DNA of 64,000 bases, from assembly GCA_026390815.1 (NCBI GenBank), contig JAPLFH010000012.1, positions 124,001-188,000 on the forward strand. Direction: 5' to 3'. The notes beneath the pieces are model-generated. The model was not told where the DNA came from, did not search any database, and saw only the letters and a list, made by a program, of their open reading frames with translations. Within the stretch, counting starts at the first letter, position 1, and each line of letters starts with the position of its first letter. The position numbers and the translations under genes are program-made. This document shows positions 45,562 through 53,835 of the stretch, in pieces. The stretch is from Ignavibacteriales bacterium. GTDB lineage: Bacteria > Bacteroidota > Ignavibacteria > Ignavibacteriales > SURF-24.

Positions 45562-46070
45562 TTTTTTGATTGCAGATTTTGCTTTAAAATATCTTCCGGC
45601 TGCATACCCAAGGTTTGCAATTCAGTTTTTGCAGAAGCTGCCAGTTCATTATTTGGATAAGTATCAATGAACTTCTGGAATGTTATTTTAGCAGCATCAA
45701 AATCCTTAAAATCATTTGATTGAACAAATCCCTTCATAAACAATGCTTTTGGGGCTTCTTCACTTTTAGGATATTCTTTAAATATTCTATCATAGTATTG
45801 AACTGCTTTTTTTAAGGATTCTTTTCCATCAGCATTCTTTACTGCATTGCCATGATATAATTTTGCAATTTCAAAAAGTGCCTTGTTTGCCAACGGACTT
45901 TGGGAATGTTTCTCAACAATCATTTCATAAGAATTAATTGCTTCGTTTACTTTACCTTCTTTTTGAAATTTCAGAGCATCATCCCAAAAACCTTTATCTG
46001 ATTTTGAGCACCCGGTAAAAAACAATATCATTGCAAAAATAGTTGATAAACCCAAAAAGTATTTATTCAT
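45558..46070 (-). CDS. TPR-repeat lipoprotein
   Basis: The 170-aa protein has a lipoprotein signal (lipobox FFTGC, Cys near residue 21) and three tetratricopeptide repeats: FWDDALKFQKEGKVNEAINS, LANKALFEIAKLYHG with the following YYDRIFKEYPKS, and FDAAKITFQKFIDTYPNNEL. It is BamD- or YbgF-like in design and probably a scaffold at the inner leaflet of the outer membrane. It is coupled to the DUF58 gene. Confidence 0.85.
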   Translation of the reverse strand: MNKYFLGLSTIFAMILFFTGCSKSDKGFWDDALKFQKEGKVNEAINSYEMIVEKHSQSPLANKALFEIAKLYHGNAVKNADGKESLKKAVQYYDRIFKEYPKSEEAPKALFMKGFVQSNDFKDFDAAKITFQKFIDTYPNNELAASAKTELQTLGMQPEDILKQNLQSKK

Positions 46071-46130
46071 AAATTTACTCCAAAGAAAAAATGGTAAAAG
46101 AAATAATTCTTCTATTAGAATAATACTAAA

Positions 46131-47183
46131 TCAGGAGATTGGAGACAAGTCAGGATTTGGTTTCATGGAATCGCCCCTTGACCAGGAAACTTTTCTGCCT
46201 AACGATGCAAGGATGCGTTGAATCTTAACGGTACCGTGAATTGGATCATCGATGAGATTGTGTTTCTTAGGATATATTTTATATTTTTCCCGGTAGATTT
46301 TTGGTGTAAAATTAGGCATTACAATGTTTGCCCCAACTTGCAATGCTTTTTCTCTACCAAGTGAATCGATTGTAGCAATTGCAGTTGTAGCCGGAATGTG
46401 AGTATTCTTTAAAAGTATTCTGCCTATTGCAATTGTTTTTAAAGTTAATTCAACGCTTCCAATTGATTTATTCCAATAAGGAGTATTCGGCGAAGGTACA
46501 AACGGACTAAAAGAAGCCATATCTACATCTAATTTTTTACAGAGCAGCAAATCATCAGCAATATCTTCTGTAGTTTGGAACGGTAAGCCAATCAAATTTC
46601 CACTACCAACCTGAAATCCAATTGATTTTAGAAATTCTATGTGTTCAAGTCGGTCTTGCACTTTTTGGGATTGGTGATAGATTGAGTAAAGTTTTGGATT
46701 TGCCGTTTCGTGCTTAAGCAAATATCTATCTGCACCGGCATATTTCCATGTTTTGTATTCTTCAAATTCCCGTTCACCTAAACTTAAAGTAACTGCAACA
46801 TCCGCATCTTGCTTAATTGAATAAATTATATATGCAATTTTATCAGTATCGAAAGCAAAATCTTCACCACTTTGAATTACAATTGTACCTATCCCAATAT
46901 TAGAAATAATTTTGGCGGTTTCAATAATTTCATCCGGCTGCATTCTGTAGCGTTCAAGTTCATTATTTCCATTTCGGATTCCGCAATAAAGGCAATCCTG
47001 TTCGCAGAAGTTAGAAATTTCAATTATTCCTCTAAGATGAACTTCATCACCACAATATTGTTTACGAACTTCATCTGCTTTTTCAAAAAGACGTCTGGTA
47101 TCTCTGAAATCAGATAACTCAAGAAGATAAATTATTTCTTCTCTTGTTAATTCATTTTTATTTAATATACTTTCTAATTCCAT
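46131..47183 (-). CDS. hydE: [FeFe] hydrogenase H-cluster maturase HydE
   Basis: HydE is a radical SAM enzyme in assembly of the diiron site of [FeFe]-hydrogenase. The CX3CX2C cluster site is Cys60-Cys64-Cys67 in FCEQDCLYCGIRN; other HydE-type motifs are ERYRMQPDEII, VIQSGEDFAFDTDKI, RYLLKHETANPKLY and SFSPFVPSPNTPY, and NIVMPNFTP near the end. 350 aa is normal. hydF, hydG and the hydrogenase are not in the window. A related PylB-like function is less likely given the motif set. Confidence 0.88.
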   Translation of the reverse strand: MELESILNKNELTREEIIYLLELSDFRDTRRLFEKADEVRKQYCGDEVHLRGIIEISNFCEQDCLYCGIRNGNNELERYRMQPDEIIETAKIISNIGIGTIVIQSGEDFAFDTDKIAYIIYSIKQDADVAVTLSLGEREFEEYKTWKYAGADRYLLKHETANPKLYSIYHQSQKVQDRLEHIEFLKSIGFQVGSGNLIGLPFQTTEDIADDLLLCKKLDVDMASFSPFVPSPNTPYWNKSIGSVELTLKTIAIGRILLKNTHIPATTAIATIDSLGREKALQVGANIVMPNFTPKIYREKYKIYPKKHNLIDDPIHGTVKIQRILASLGRKVSWSRGDSMKPNPDLSPIS

Positions 47184-47393
47184 AACAATAGTTAAAAGTA
47201 AACGTCTCTTTCTCCGTTAATAAACCACTAAAGCAAAACACAATAATCCTGCCATAAGAGTTAAAACATAATAATTCAAAAAAATCAAGCATTTCATTTT
47301 GGATTTCTTAAATGAGAGAATCTTTTCTTTCAAACTGTGTTTTTTTTCTTAAATGGAATAGAATTAATTAACTGGAAGTTGCTTTTAGACTGG

Positions 47394-47425
47394 AAAAAAA
47401 AGCCCCGCCATATTGGAGGGGCTTT
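47394..47425 (-). terminator. Terminator of the T9SS cargo gene
   Basis: On the minus strand AAAGCCCCTCC pairs with GGCGGGGCTTT around a 5-base loop (one mismatch-like G/T position) and eight T follow. It lies 25 bases after the stop of the gene at 47450. The 266-base gap up to hydE shows nothing else. Confidence 0.92.
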
Positions 47426-47449
47426 CTAAAATGAATGTAAAATTAAGGT

Positions 47450-49597
47450 TTACTTAACTAAAATCATTTTCTTCGTGCCTGTAAAGTTAGTTCCATCAAC
47501 ACCCTTTACACTGATTGAGTAGAAGTATATTCCACTGTTGAAATTAACAGCATTAAAATTAACTTCGTGAATTCCTGCAGCAAAATTGCCATTAACTAAG
47601 CTGGCAACTTCTTCACCAATAATGCTAAATACTTTTAAGCTTACTTTTGAATCTGATGGTAAGGCAAACTTAATTAATGTATTTGGGTTAAAAGGATTTG
47701 GATAATTTTGTAACAAAGCAAATTCTGTTGGAACAGAATTTACAACCGCTTCAGTAGTGCCAACTGTTTTTTTGGCTCCACTGTAATCAACCTGAACTAA
47801 TTTGTAAGTATAAGTTCCGTTGCTCAAATTATTATCAGCAAACTGATATGATTTCTTTTCATTGGTTGTACCAAAACCAGGAATGAATTTTACCATTTCA
47901 CTATTTCTGTAAACTTCAAATCCTCTGTTGTTCAATTCAGAAGCTGTTTGCCAGTTTAATGAAACAACATTTCCTTTAACTACTGACGCAAAGGATGCTA
48001 GTTCTACTGGAACAATTGCTAGAAAATCTGTAAAAAACCTGGGCTGTAATTGATACCCAGCAGCTGGATTTGTAGAACTGAATTGAGTAATAACTCCACG
48101 AATATCACTTGGCCAGGATGGCTCTAAATTACCATCTATGTCTGTATCGCTATCGATCCTAACAATAATGGTATCGGTACCAGTCACGCAAGTCAAATTT
48201 GCACTTCCAGATGTTGGCCAATTACCAGAAACTTTTGTTAGATTTTTAAAAAGTACAAACTCTGCTTCATAATCTTCCGGAGTTGCTTTAAATTGTGCTA
48301 AGGTAAGTTCTTGCTCAATAGGTAAAGCGGCACTGTCTTTATAAACTACAACATCTGTATCAGTTAAAGGAGTAATTTCTGTTAAACCATTATAATGATC
48401 AATGAAACCAGTGATGCCAACACTATCTCCTAAACTAAGCGCTGGGCTTAACAAACCACTTTTAAAAGTAGCAATACCAGCAGTACCATCCCATATATAG
48501 TAGGAACGGTTAGAGGTTTGATAATTAGGAGTGAATACTACTCCTTTAACGTATACAGTATCAGTTTTTCTATCAGGGATGTTATCAGCATTCAAATCTT
48601 CACGCGCTTGAATGATATCTAAAGCATTAACTTTAAATGCAGCAATGCCATTATTAGAAACTAATTGATAAATAATAAATGAATCATCTGTTGGATTAAC
48701 TTTAACTGTAACATCCGCAGTTGCATTTGCATTTGCATTATAAACGTTAGTTAAAGAAAGCGTTAGAAAGTGTTTTGGATATTTTTCAGAAGTTGTAATA
48801 TCATAAACCAACATGGTCAATCCAAAAGTTGCATCATTTCTTCCAATGACAGCAACATATTTCCTTCCTGCTCGTTCAAAATATTTTACACTATGCCAAC
48901 CGGAAGCAATTACACCTGTGTTGATAGTATCTACATTAGCTCCGGTTCCATCAATATGTATTGTTGGGGTTCCAGCTCCATTTACCCAGAATCCACCTTC
49001 CTGATTATCAGCGATCGGTGAAATACCTCCTCTGGCAAGACCTGCTGCAGAAAGTGATATATCTGTTGCTGGTGCAAAAACTGTCCCATCAACCGTAGAA
49101 AAAACATAAATAACATTGCTTGAACTACCACTACAATAAATTTTTGTAGTCACACCAGAACCAGTTACCTGGAAAGCATCACCAGCACGTTGCGCAACAG
49201 CTCCTGACCATGCAACAGTTGGTACTGCTGCTTCATTAGCCCACTGATAAAGTTTTAACTCCCCTGCCGCTAAGGCTAAATTACACGCATAAATTTTTCC
49301 ATCTGCTGTAACGCGGACTAAATTTAAATTGAATGTTCCACCAGAAACACCGGTCATATCCAAAGTTCCAAGCTCTTCTCCAGATAGTGCATTTAGAATA
49401 TGGATTGCGTATGGAGTTGTTTTACTTGCAACAAGTAAATGTCCAGTAACAGGATTTACAGCAAGGGCTCGGAAACTATTATCGTTTGCGAGCCAAGGAT
49501 ATGCGCCAGCACTTTTTTCCCACAATTTTGTGTACTGTGCATTACTGAACCCAACCACTAACAATAGCGTAATTAAAACAAGGAATAATTTTTTCAT
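47450..49597 (-). CDS. Secreted multidomain protein with type IX secretion sorting domain
   Basis: The 715-aa protein has a Sec signal (residues 1-20, ending FSNAQ), an N-terminal repeat-like beta domain (WEKSAGAYPWLANDNSFRAL, resembling DUF4623), a middle OB-fold-like stretch (VKGVVFTPNYQTSNRSYYIW to GFIDHYNGL, as in YhcR-type secreted proteins), a fibronectin-like link (LNWQTASELNNRGFEVY) and the C-terminal Por sorting domain with LLQNYPNPFNPNTLIKF and SGIYFYSISV. It should cross the outer membrane by the type IX system and be anchored or released. Function unknown. GGAGGT precedes the ATG by 5 bases and a strong terminator follows. Confidence 0.9.
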   Translation of the reverse strand: MKKLFLVLITLLLVVGFSNAQYTKLWEKSAGAYPWLANDNSFRALAVNPVTGHLLVASKTTPYAIHILNALSGEELGTLDMTGVSGGTFNLNLVRVTADGKIYACNLALAAGELKLYQWANEAAVPTVAWSGAVAQRAGDAFQVTGSGVTTKIYCSGSSSNVIYVFSTVDGTVFAPATDISLSAAGLARGGISPIADNQEGGFWVNGAGTPTIHIDGTGANVDTINTGVIASGWHSVKYFERAGRKYVAVIGRNDATFGLTMLVYDITTSEKYPKHFLTLSLTNVYNANANATADVTVKVNPTDDSFIIYQLVSNNGIAAFKVNALDIIQAREDLNADNIPDRKTDTVYVKGVVFTPNYQTSNRSYYIWDGTAGIATFKSGLLSPALSLGDSVGITGFIDHYNGLTEITPLTDTDVVVYKDSAALPIEQELTLAQFKATPEDYEAEFVLFKNLTKVSGNWPTSGSANLTCVTGTDTIIVRIDSDTDIDGNLEPSWPSDIRGVITQFSSTNPAAGYQLQPRFFTDFLAIVPVELASFASVVKGNVVSLNWQTASELNNRGFEVYRNSEMVKFIPGFGTTNEKKSYQFADNNLSNGTYTYKLVQVDYSGAKKTVGTTEAVVNSVPTEFALLQNYPNPFNPNTLIKFALPSDSKVSLKVFSIIGEEVASLVNGNFAAGIHEVNFNAVNFNSGIYFYSISVKGVDGTNFTGTKKMILVK

Positions 49598-49743
49598 TGG
49601 ACCTCCAAATTAATGTTAATAAAAAGTTTTTTTAGAAATGTTTTCATCAAAAATTAGAACTTGTGGATGGTTAATAAATCTGAGACTAACCTAAATAATA
49701 GCAATTAATAAAGCAAATTAATTTTGCTTATTATCGGTTTTAA

Positions 49744-50685
49744 TTACTCTACAGCGCTTTCAATAATTTCAACAAAAGAGTCTTCTGTATTAATCTTATA
49801 CTTTATTCCAAATGCAATTGTTATGTTGTCTTTTATATGTCCATGTTGGAAATTATAAATGATTGGAATCTTTAATTTCCCAAAGTAATCGTTAATAACT
49901 TCATTTAATGTTAATGATTTTTTAGATTGATCAGTTTCAAAGCAATCCACAAATCTTCCTATAATAACTCCCTTAATCTGCTCTAATATTCCAGCAAGTT
50001 TTAATTGATTTAACATTCTATCAACTCGGTACGGGGCTTCCCCAATTTCTTCAAAGACAACAAGTTTATCTTCAAATGATGGAAAATATTCTGTCCCCAT
50101 TAGTGAAACCAACAGACAAAGATTGCCACCGAGTAATTCACCTTGAGCTTTACCAGGACGAAGAATATTAAATTTTTCATTGTCTGGATTTTTAACTTTT
50201 CCAAACTTTTTATTTGAAGTTATCAATGCCCAGAACATTTCTTCTGTAAACTTGCTAACTTCTCCACCAAAATCTACAGCCACCATAGGACCAGCAAAAG
50301 TGATTAAACCAGCTTTCTTGTAAAATGCCATCTGGAGTGCAGTTATATCACTATAGCCAACAAATATTTTAGGATATTTTTTTATTAAATTATAATCGAT
50401 TTTGTCAAGTAATCTTGGTGAGCCATATCCTCCGCGTATACAAATTATTGCTTTTACTTCCTTTTTGCTAAACATATAATGAAGATCAGCAACCCTTTGT
50501 TCATCACTACCAGCTAAATAGCCAATATTTTGTCCAACATTGCTACCAACTTCTATCTGGTACCCTAAACCTTCAAGGTATCTAACACCTTTTTCAATTT
50601 TTGTCAGATCGTCGGGGGTTGATGCTGGCGAAACGATACCAATTAGATCCCCTTTGTTCAATTTAGAAGGTTTCAATATTTTCAT
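49744..50685 (-). CDS. ldcA: LD-carboxypeptidase, peptidase family S66
   Basis: LdcA removes the terminal D-alanine from tetrapeptides during murein recycling. The 313-aa protein has IGIVSPAS, IICIRGGYGSPRLLD, the nucleophile Ser112 in FVGYSDITAL, VFEEIGEAPYRVDRML with the catalytic Glu (about 212) and FQHGHIKDN with the His (about 283). No signal peptide, so it is cytoplasmic. GGAGGGG lies directly before the ATG. A microcin-immunity (MccF) role is possible in the family but less likely. Confidence 0.94.
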   Translation of the reverse strand: MKILKPSKLNKGDLIGIVSPASTPDDLTKIEKGVRYLEGLGYQIEVGSNVGQNIGYLAGSDEQRVADLHYMFSKKEVKAIICIRGGYGSPRLLDKIDYNLIKKYPKIFVGYSDITALQMAFYKKAGLITFAGPMVAVDFGGEVSKFTEEMFWALITSNKKFGKVKNPDNEKFNILRPGKAQGELLGGNLCLLVSLMGTEYFPSFEDKLVVFEEIGEAPYRVDRMLNQLKLAGILEQIKGVIIGRFVDCFETDQSKKSLTLNEVINDYFGKLKIPIIYNFQHGHIKDNITIAFGIKYKINTEDSFVEIIESAVE

Positions 50686-50801
50686 ATCCCCTCCGGACAG
50701 TTAAAATAAGATTATTAAATTTAGCCGTTAAAATAAAAATTCTTATCCCACTTTGCAAATATGATTTTTCAATCCTGGTTTAACCAGTAACAGAACAATC
50801 C

Positions 50802-51623
50802 TCATCTCCCATTTTCTAATATACAATCGTGCCGCTTCCACTCTATCAATTTTGATTTTATAAAATCGATAACCAATGAATGTTCTTTAGTACCACTTGA
50901 TTCCACTTTAAAAGGTACTCCAAATGAAATGTATACAATCTTAGTTGAATCTATTTTACCAAACTCTTTAATTATTTTACCATTACCCCAGGCATCGGTT
51001 ACTAATGCAATTGGAACCACATATGCATCAGTTTTTTTTGCTAATTTAATTCCCATTGTATTAAAGGAAGCTGCATCAAAAACAGAACTTCTTGTCCGCT
51101 GTGGAAAAATTATAATCGATCTTCCCCTTTTAATATTTTCTTCACCCTGATTAATTACATGTATAAAATCTTCACGTGGATTACTTCTTCCAACTACTAT
51201 CGGATTTCTACTTTTTAATAGAGTACCAAAGAAAGGAACATTTAGTAACTCCTGCTTCACAACAAAAGTAACATCCTTTTGCGGTTGAATTAATAATGGA
51301 AGTACACTTGTTTCTAAAGTGCTCATATGGTTGGAAATAAATATGGCAGGACCTTCAAATCCTGAAATGTTTTTTAAACCCGATATATCAAATTTTATCC
51401 CAGCTTTTTCCAACCCACGCATAACACCCAAACTTGACTCTACCCATTCTTTATTTCCATAATTATTTTGTTTAGCGAGTTTTCCACCTCGAAGCACTAT
51501 ACCAATGAGATGAATAAAAAAATTTACTGCGGTACCTTTTAAAAAATGAGCGTTACTTTCCGAAGATGTTTTGTATACATCTTCCTGGGTTAATATTAAA
51601 TTTTTGTAGATGTTATTTATCAA
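50802..51623 (-). CDS. PlsC-like 1-acyl-glycerol-3-phosphate acyltransferase with variant motifs
   Basis: The 273-aa protein belongs to the PlsC acyltransferase fold, but the catalytic motif is NHMSTLE (His99 with Glu104, HX4E instead of HX4D), and the phosphate-binding motif is FPQRTRSS instead of FPEGTRS. An intact fold is suggested by AIFISNHMSTLETSVLPL, VVKQELLNVPFFGTLL, PIVVGRSNPRED. It may acylate lysophosphatidate or another lysolipid. The start is TTG at 51623 with no clear ribosome site; the N-terminal 60 residues are extra compared with short PlsC. Confidence 0.82.
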   Translation of the reverse strand: MINNIYKNLILTQEDVYKTSSESNAHFLKGTAVNFFIHLIGIVLRGGKLAKQNNYGNKEWVESSLGVMRGLEKAGIKFDISGLKNISGFEGPAIFISNHMSTLETSVLPLLIQPQKDVTFVVKQELLNVPFFGTLLKSRNPIVVGRSNPREDFIHVINQGEENIKRGRSIIIFPQRTRSSVFDAASFNTMGIKLAKKTDAYVVPIALVTDAWGNGKIIKEFGKIDSTKIVYISFGVPFKVESSGTKEHSLVIDFIKSKLIEWKRHDCILENGR

Positions 51624-51760
51624 GAAAATTAAATGTTATTTATTGTTGGCAAAAATAGCAAATATCAATCATTAAAAAAATTTTATTTATGTGTTTGATA
51701 TTTCCGCTTCTTATTCCTTATTTTGGCACACATATATCCGAAAATTATCTGGAGCTTAAT

Positions 51761-53065
51761 ATGGCACAAACCAAAAATGAAAAAGGTATTTTCAGATCTT
51801 TTTCTAAAAATTTCTGGACTGTTATTACGATGGAATTTTTTGAAAGAGGTTCATATTATGGTGTAATGTCAGTTCTTTCAGTATACCTTGTAATGAGTGT
51901 AAATGAAGGTGGATTAGGTTTTAGTAAAGAAAGTGTTGGAATAATTAAAAGTACTATAACTCCCCTATTATACTTCTTGCCAATTTTATCAGGAGCCATC
52001 GCAGAAAGGTTCGGCTACCGTAAAACTTTAATGTTTGCTTTTACAGTAATGAGCGTTGGTTATTTTCTAACAAGTATGGTAACATCATATACATTAGTCT
52101 TTCTAAGTTTACTTCTGATGGTTATTGGGGCTGGCTTTTTCAAACCTATAATTTCCGGAACAATTGCCCGCTCAACGGATGAAAAAAATTCAACCGTTGG
52201 ATTTGGTATATTCTACTGGTCGATAAATTTAGGTGCCTTTATTTTCCCTCTATTTCTTATTCCAATATTAAAAAATATTTCTTGGTCTTATATTTTTTTA
52301 ATGGCAGCCGTTGGAACTGGCTGGCTTCTTATTCTAAACTTTTTTGTTTATAAAGAACCAGCTAAACCAGCAAGTACAAAAAGTGTTTTAGAAGTTTTGA
52401 AAGGAGCAGTTTTAGTACTTAAAGATTTTAGATTCATTCTTATGATAGTAATTTATTCTGGTTTTTGGATTCTCTATTTTCAGATGTTTGATACGGTATT
52501 ATGGTATTTAAAAGAACACGTAGAAATGAAACAAGTAAACAGTTTCGTAAATTCATTTCTATCGCTCTTTATGTCAAATCCCGCATGGAAGTTTGATGCG
52601 GAACATGTTACAGTGATTAATGCGGGAACAATCATACTTCTCCAAATAGTTATATCGAATATTGTAAAGCATACCAAAGCTCTTCCTACAATGATCATTG
52701 GAATTGGATTAGGAACTATTGGAATGGGAATTTTAGCCATCTCTACCAACGCATGGGTTTTTATAGCTGGTATAATAATTTTTTCAATTGGAGAAATGAC
52801 AGCTCATCCAAAATATATAAGTTATGTTGGATTAATTGCTCCCCCGGATAAGAAAGCCCTTTACCTGGGTTATGCTTTCCTTTATGGAGTTTTAGGAAGT
52901 GGAATCGGTGGTGTTTTAGGTGCTAATCTTTATGTTCATTTTGTTGATAAATTAAATCAACCCGGTACACTATGGCTAATTTTCTCGATGATTGGAGTTG
53001 TTACAATTGTTGGGCTTCTTCTATTCAATAAATTCCTGGCACCAAAACAAGGTGTAAAAAACTGA
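51761..53065 (+). CDS. POT-family (PTR2) oligopeptide:proton symporter
   Basis: The inner-membrane protein of about 434 aa has the POT ExxER motif in TMEFFERGSYYGV, 12 or so membrane segments, and APPDKKALYLGYAFLYG. It likely imports di- and tripeptides with protons. GGAG stands 6 bases before the ATG at 51761, so this start is chosen over an in-frame ATG at 51689. It ends 37 bases before a bidirectional terminator facing the tRNA cluster. Confidence 0.88.
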   Translation: MAQTKNEKGIFRSFSKNFWTVITMEFFERGSYYGVMSVLSVYLVMSVNEGGLGFSKESVGIIKSTITPLLYFLPILSGAIAERFGYRKTLMFAFTVMSVGYFLTSMVTSYTLVFLSLLLMVIGAGFFKPIISGTIARSTDEKNSTVGFGIFYWSINLGAFIFPLFLIPILKNISWSYIFLMAAVGTGWLLILNFFVYKEPAKPASTKSVLEVLKGAVLVLKDFRFILMIVIYSGFWILYFQMFDTVLWYLKEHVEMKQVNSFVNSFLSLFMSNPAWKFDAEHVTVINAGTIILLQIVISNIVKHTKALPTMIIGIGLGTIGMGILAISTNAWVFIAGIIIFSIGEMTAHPKYISYVGLIAPPDKKALYLGYAFLYGVLGSGIGGVLGANLYVHFVDKLNQPGTLWLIFSMIGVVTIVGLLLFNKFLAPKQGVKN

Positions 53066-53101
53066 TTTCCTTTTACTAAATCTTAAACTACTTTAGGAAA
53101 T

Positions 53102-53139
53102 AAAAAAGCCCTGAAGAGAAAATCTTCAAGGCTTTTTTT
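53102..53139. terminator. Bidirectional terminator between peptide transporter and tRNA cluster
   Basis: AAAAAAGCCCTGAAGA pairs with TCTTCAAGGCTTTTTTT around a short GAAAA loop with one internal mismatch. A and T runs flank both sides, so it can act for the plus-strand transporter gene and the minus-strand tRNA operon. Confidence 0.9.
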
Positions 53140-53140
53140 G

Positions 53141-53212
53141 TGACCCCAACGGGACTCGAACCCATATTATCGCCGTGAAAGGGCGGTGTCCTAACCATTA
53201 GACGATGGGGCC
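53141..53212 (-). tRNA. tRNA-Glu (TTC)
   Basis: The minus-strand sequence starts GGCCCCATCGTCTAATGG, the usual tRNA-Glu beginning, and ends TGGGGTCA. The anticodon loop CTTTCAC carries TTC for glutamate. CCA is not encoded. It is the last of four tRNA genes before the shared terminator. Confidence 0.96.
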
Positions 53213-53227
53213 ATCAAAATATTTTTG

Positions 53228-53302
53228 GGTGAGTAAAGGGAATTGAACCCTTGACCCCCAGGGCCACAACCTGGTGCTCTAACCAACTGAGCTATACTCA
53301 CC
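53228..53302 (-). tRNA. tRNA-His (GTG)
   Basis: The anticodon loop TTGTGGC carries GTG for histidine. The acceptor GTGAGTA pairs with TACTCAC, and an encoded extra G at position -1 faces C73, the histidine identity pair. CCA is not encoded. Confidence 0.96.
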
Positions 53303-53315
53303 GTATTCAACTGGG

Positions 53316-53389
<74 letters not shown>

Positions 53390-53427
53390 TCAATTTGGCT
53401 TCTCATTATAAAAATAACATTTTCTTG

Positions 53428-53502
53428 TCGGGGCGGCAGGATTCGAACCTGCGACCTCCTGGTCCCAAACCAGGCGCGATAACCGGACTACGCTACGCCC
53501 CG
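53428..53502 (-). tRNA. tRNA-Pro (TGG)
   Basis: The minus-strand gene starts CGGGGCGTAGCGTAGTCC with the C1 typical of proline tRNA; anticodon loop TTTGGGA carries TGG. T arm GCAGGTTCGAATCCTGC is intact. It is the first gene of the Pro-Arg-His-Glu cluster, and a decayed partial copy lies just upstream. Confidence 0.96.
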
Positions 53503-53533
53503 TTTATCTTTTTTTTATTCTATCACTATTTTT

Positions 53534-53580
53534 ATGAACCTTAGACCTTCCCGATCTTAAATCGGGACGCGATAACCGGG
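53534..53580 (-). pseudogene. tRNA-Pro-like remnant upstream of the tRNA cluster
   Basis: On the plus strand GAACCTTAGACCTT and ACGCGATAACCGG match the T/variable and D-arm parts of the tRNA-Pro at 53428, with the anticodon arm replaced by the perfect palindrome TCCCGAT-CTTAA-ATCGGGA-type stem. Acceptor ends are missing and the loop reads TTTAAGA, so it is not a working tRNA-Pro. The rest of the 333-base gap (53503-53835) shows no other gene; it should hold the promoters of the tRNA operon and of the lol genes. Confidence 0.6.
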
Positions 53581-53835
53581 TTAATTTAACTATCTTCATT
53601 TTTGCATCGTATTCGAATCTTTTCCTGTTCTTTACTCAGTAACCATCCTTCTTCGGGCGTTAACTAAAAGCCGAAGTTTACAAAAGCATAATACTCTTGT
53701 TATATAAAAATCAATTCAAGGAACATAAAAATTAGGTTATAAAGATATGACTAATATGGTTATTATGCAATTCAGTTTATTATAATTTTACTTAATTTAT
53801 TTGTAATTTTGAATCACAAAAATAAAATCATAAGA

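Noticed and set aside
51689-51760. Extra 24 residues at the N-terminus of the peptide transporter
   Set aside because: The ATG at 51761 has GGAG 6 bases upstream and begins the conserved region; the longer start has no ribosome site.
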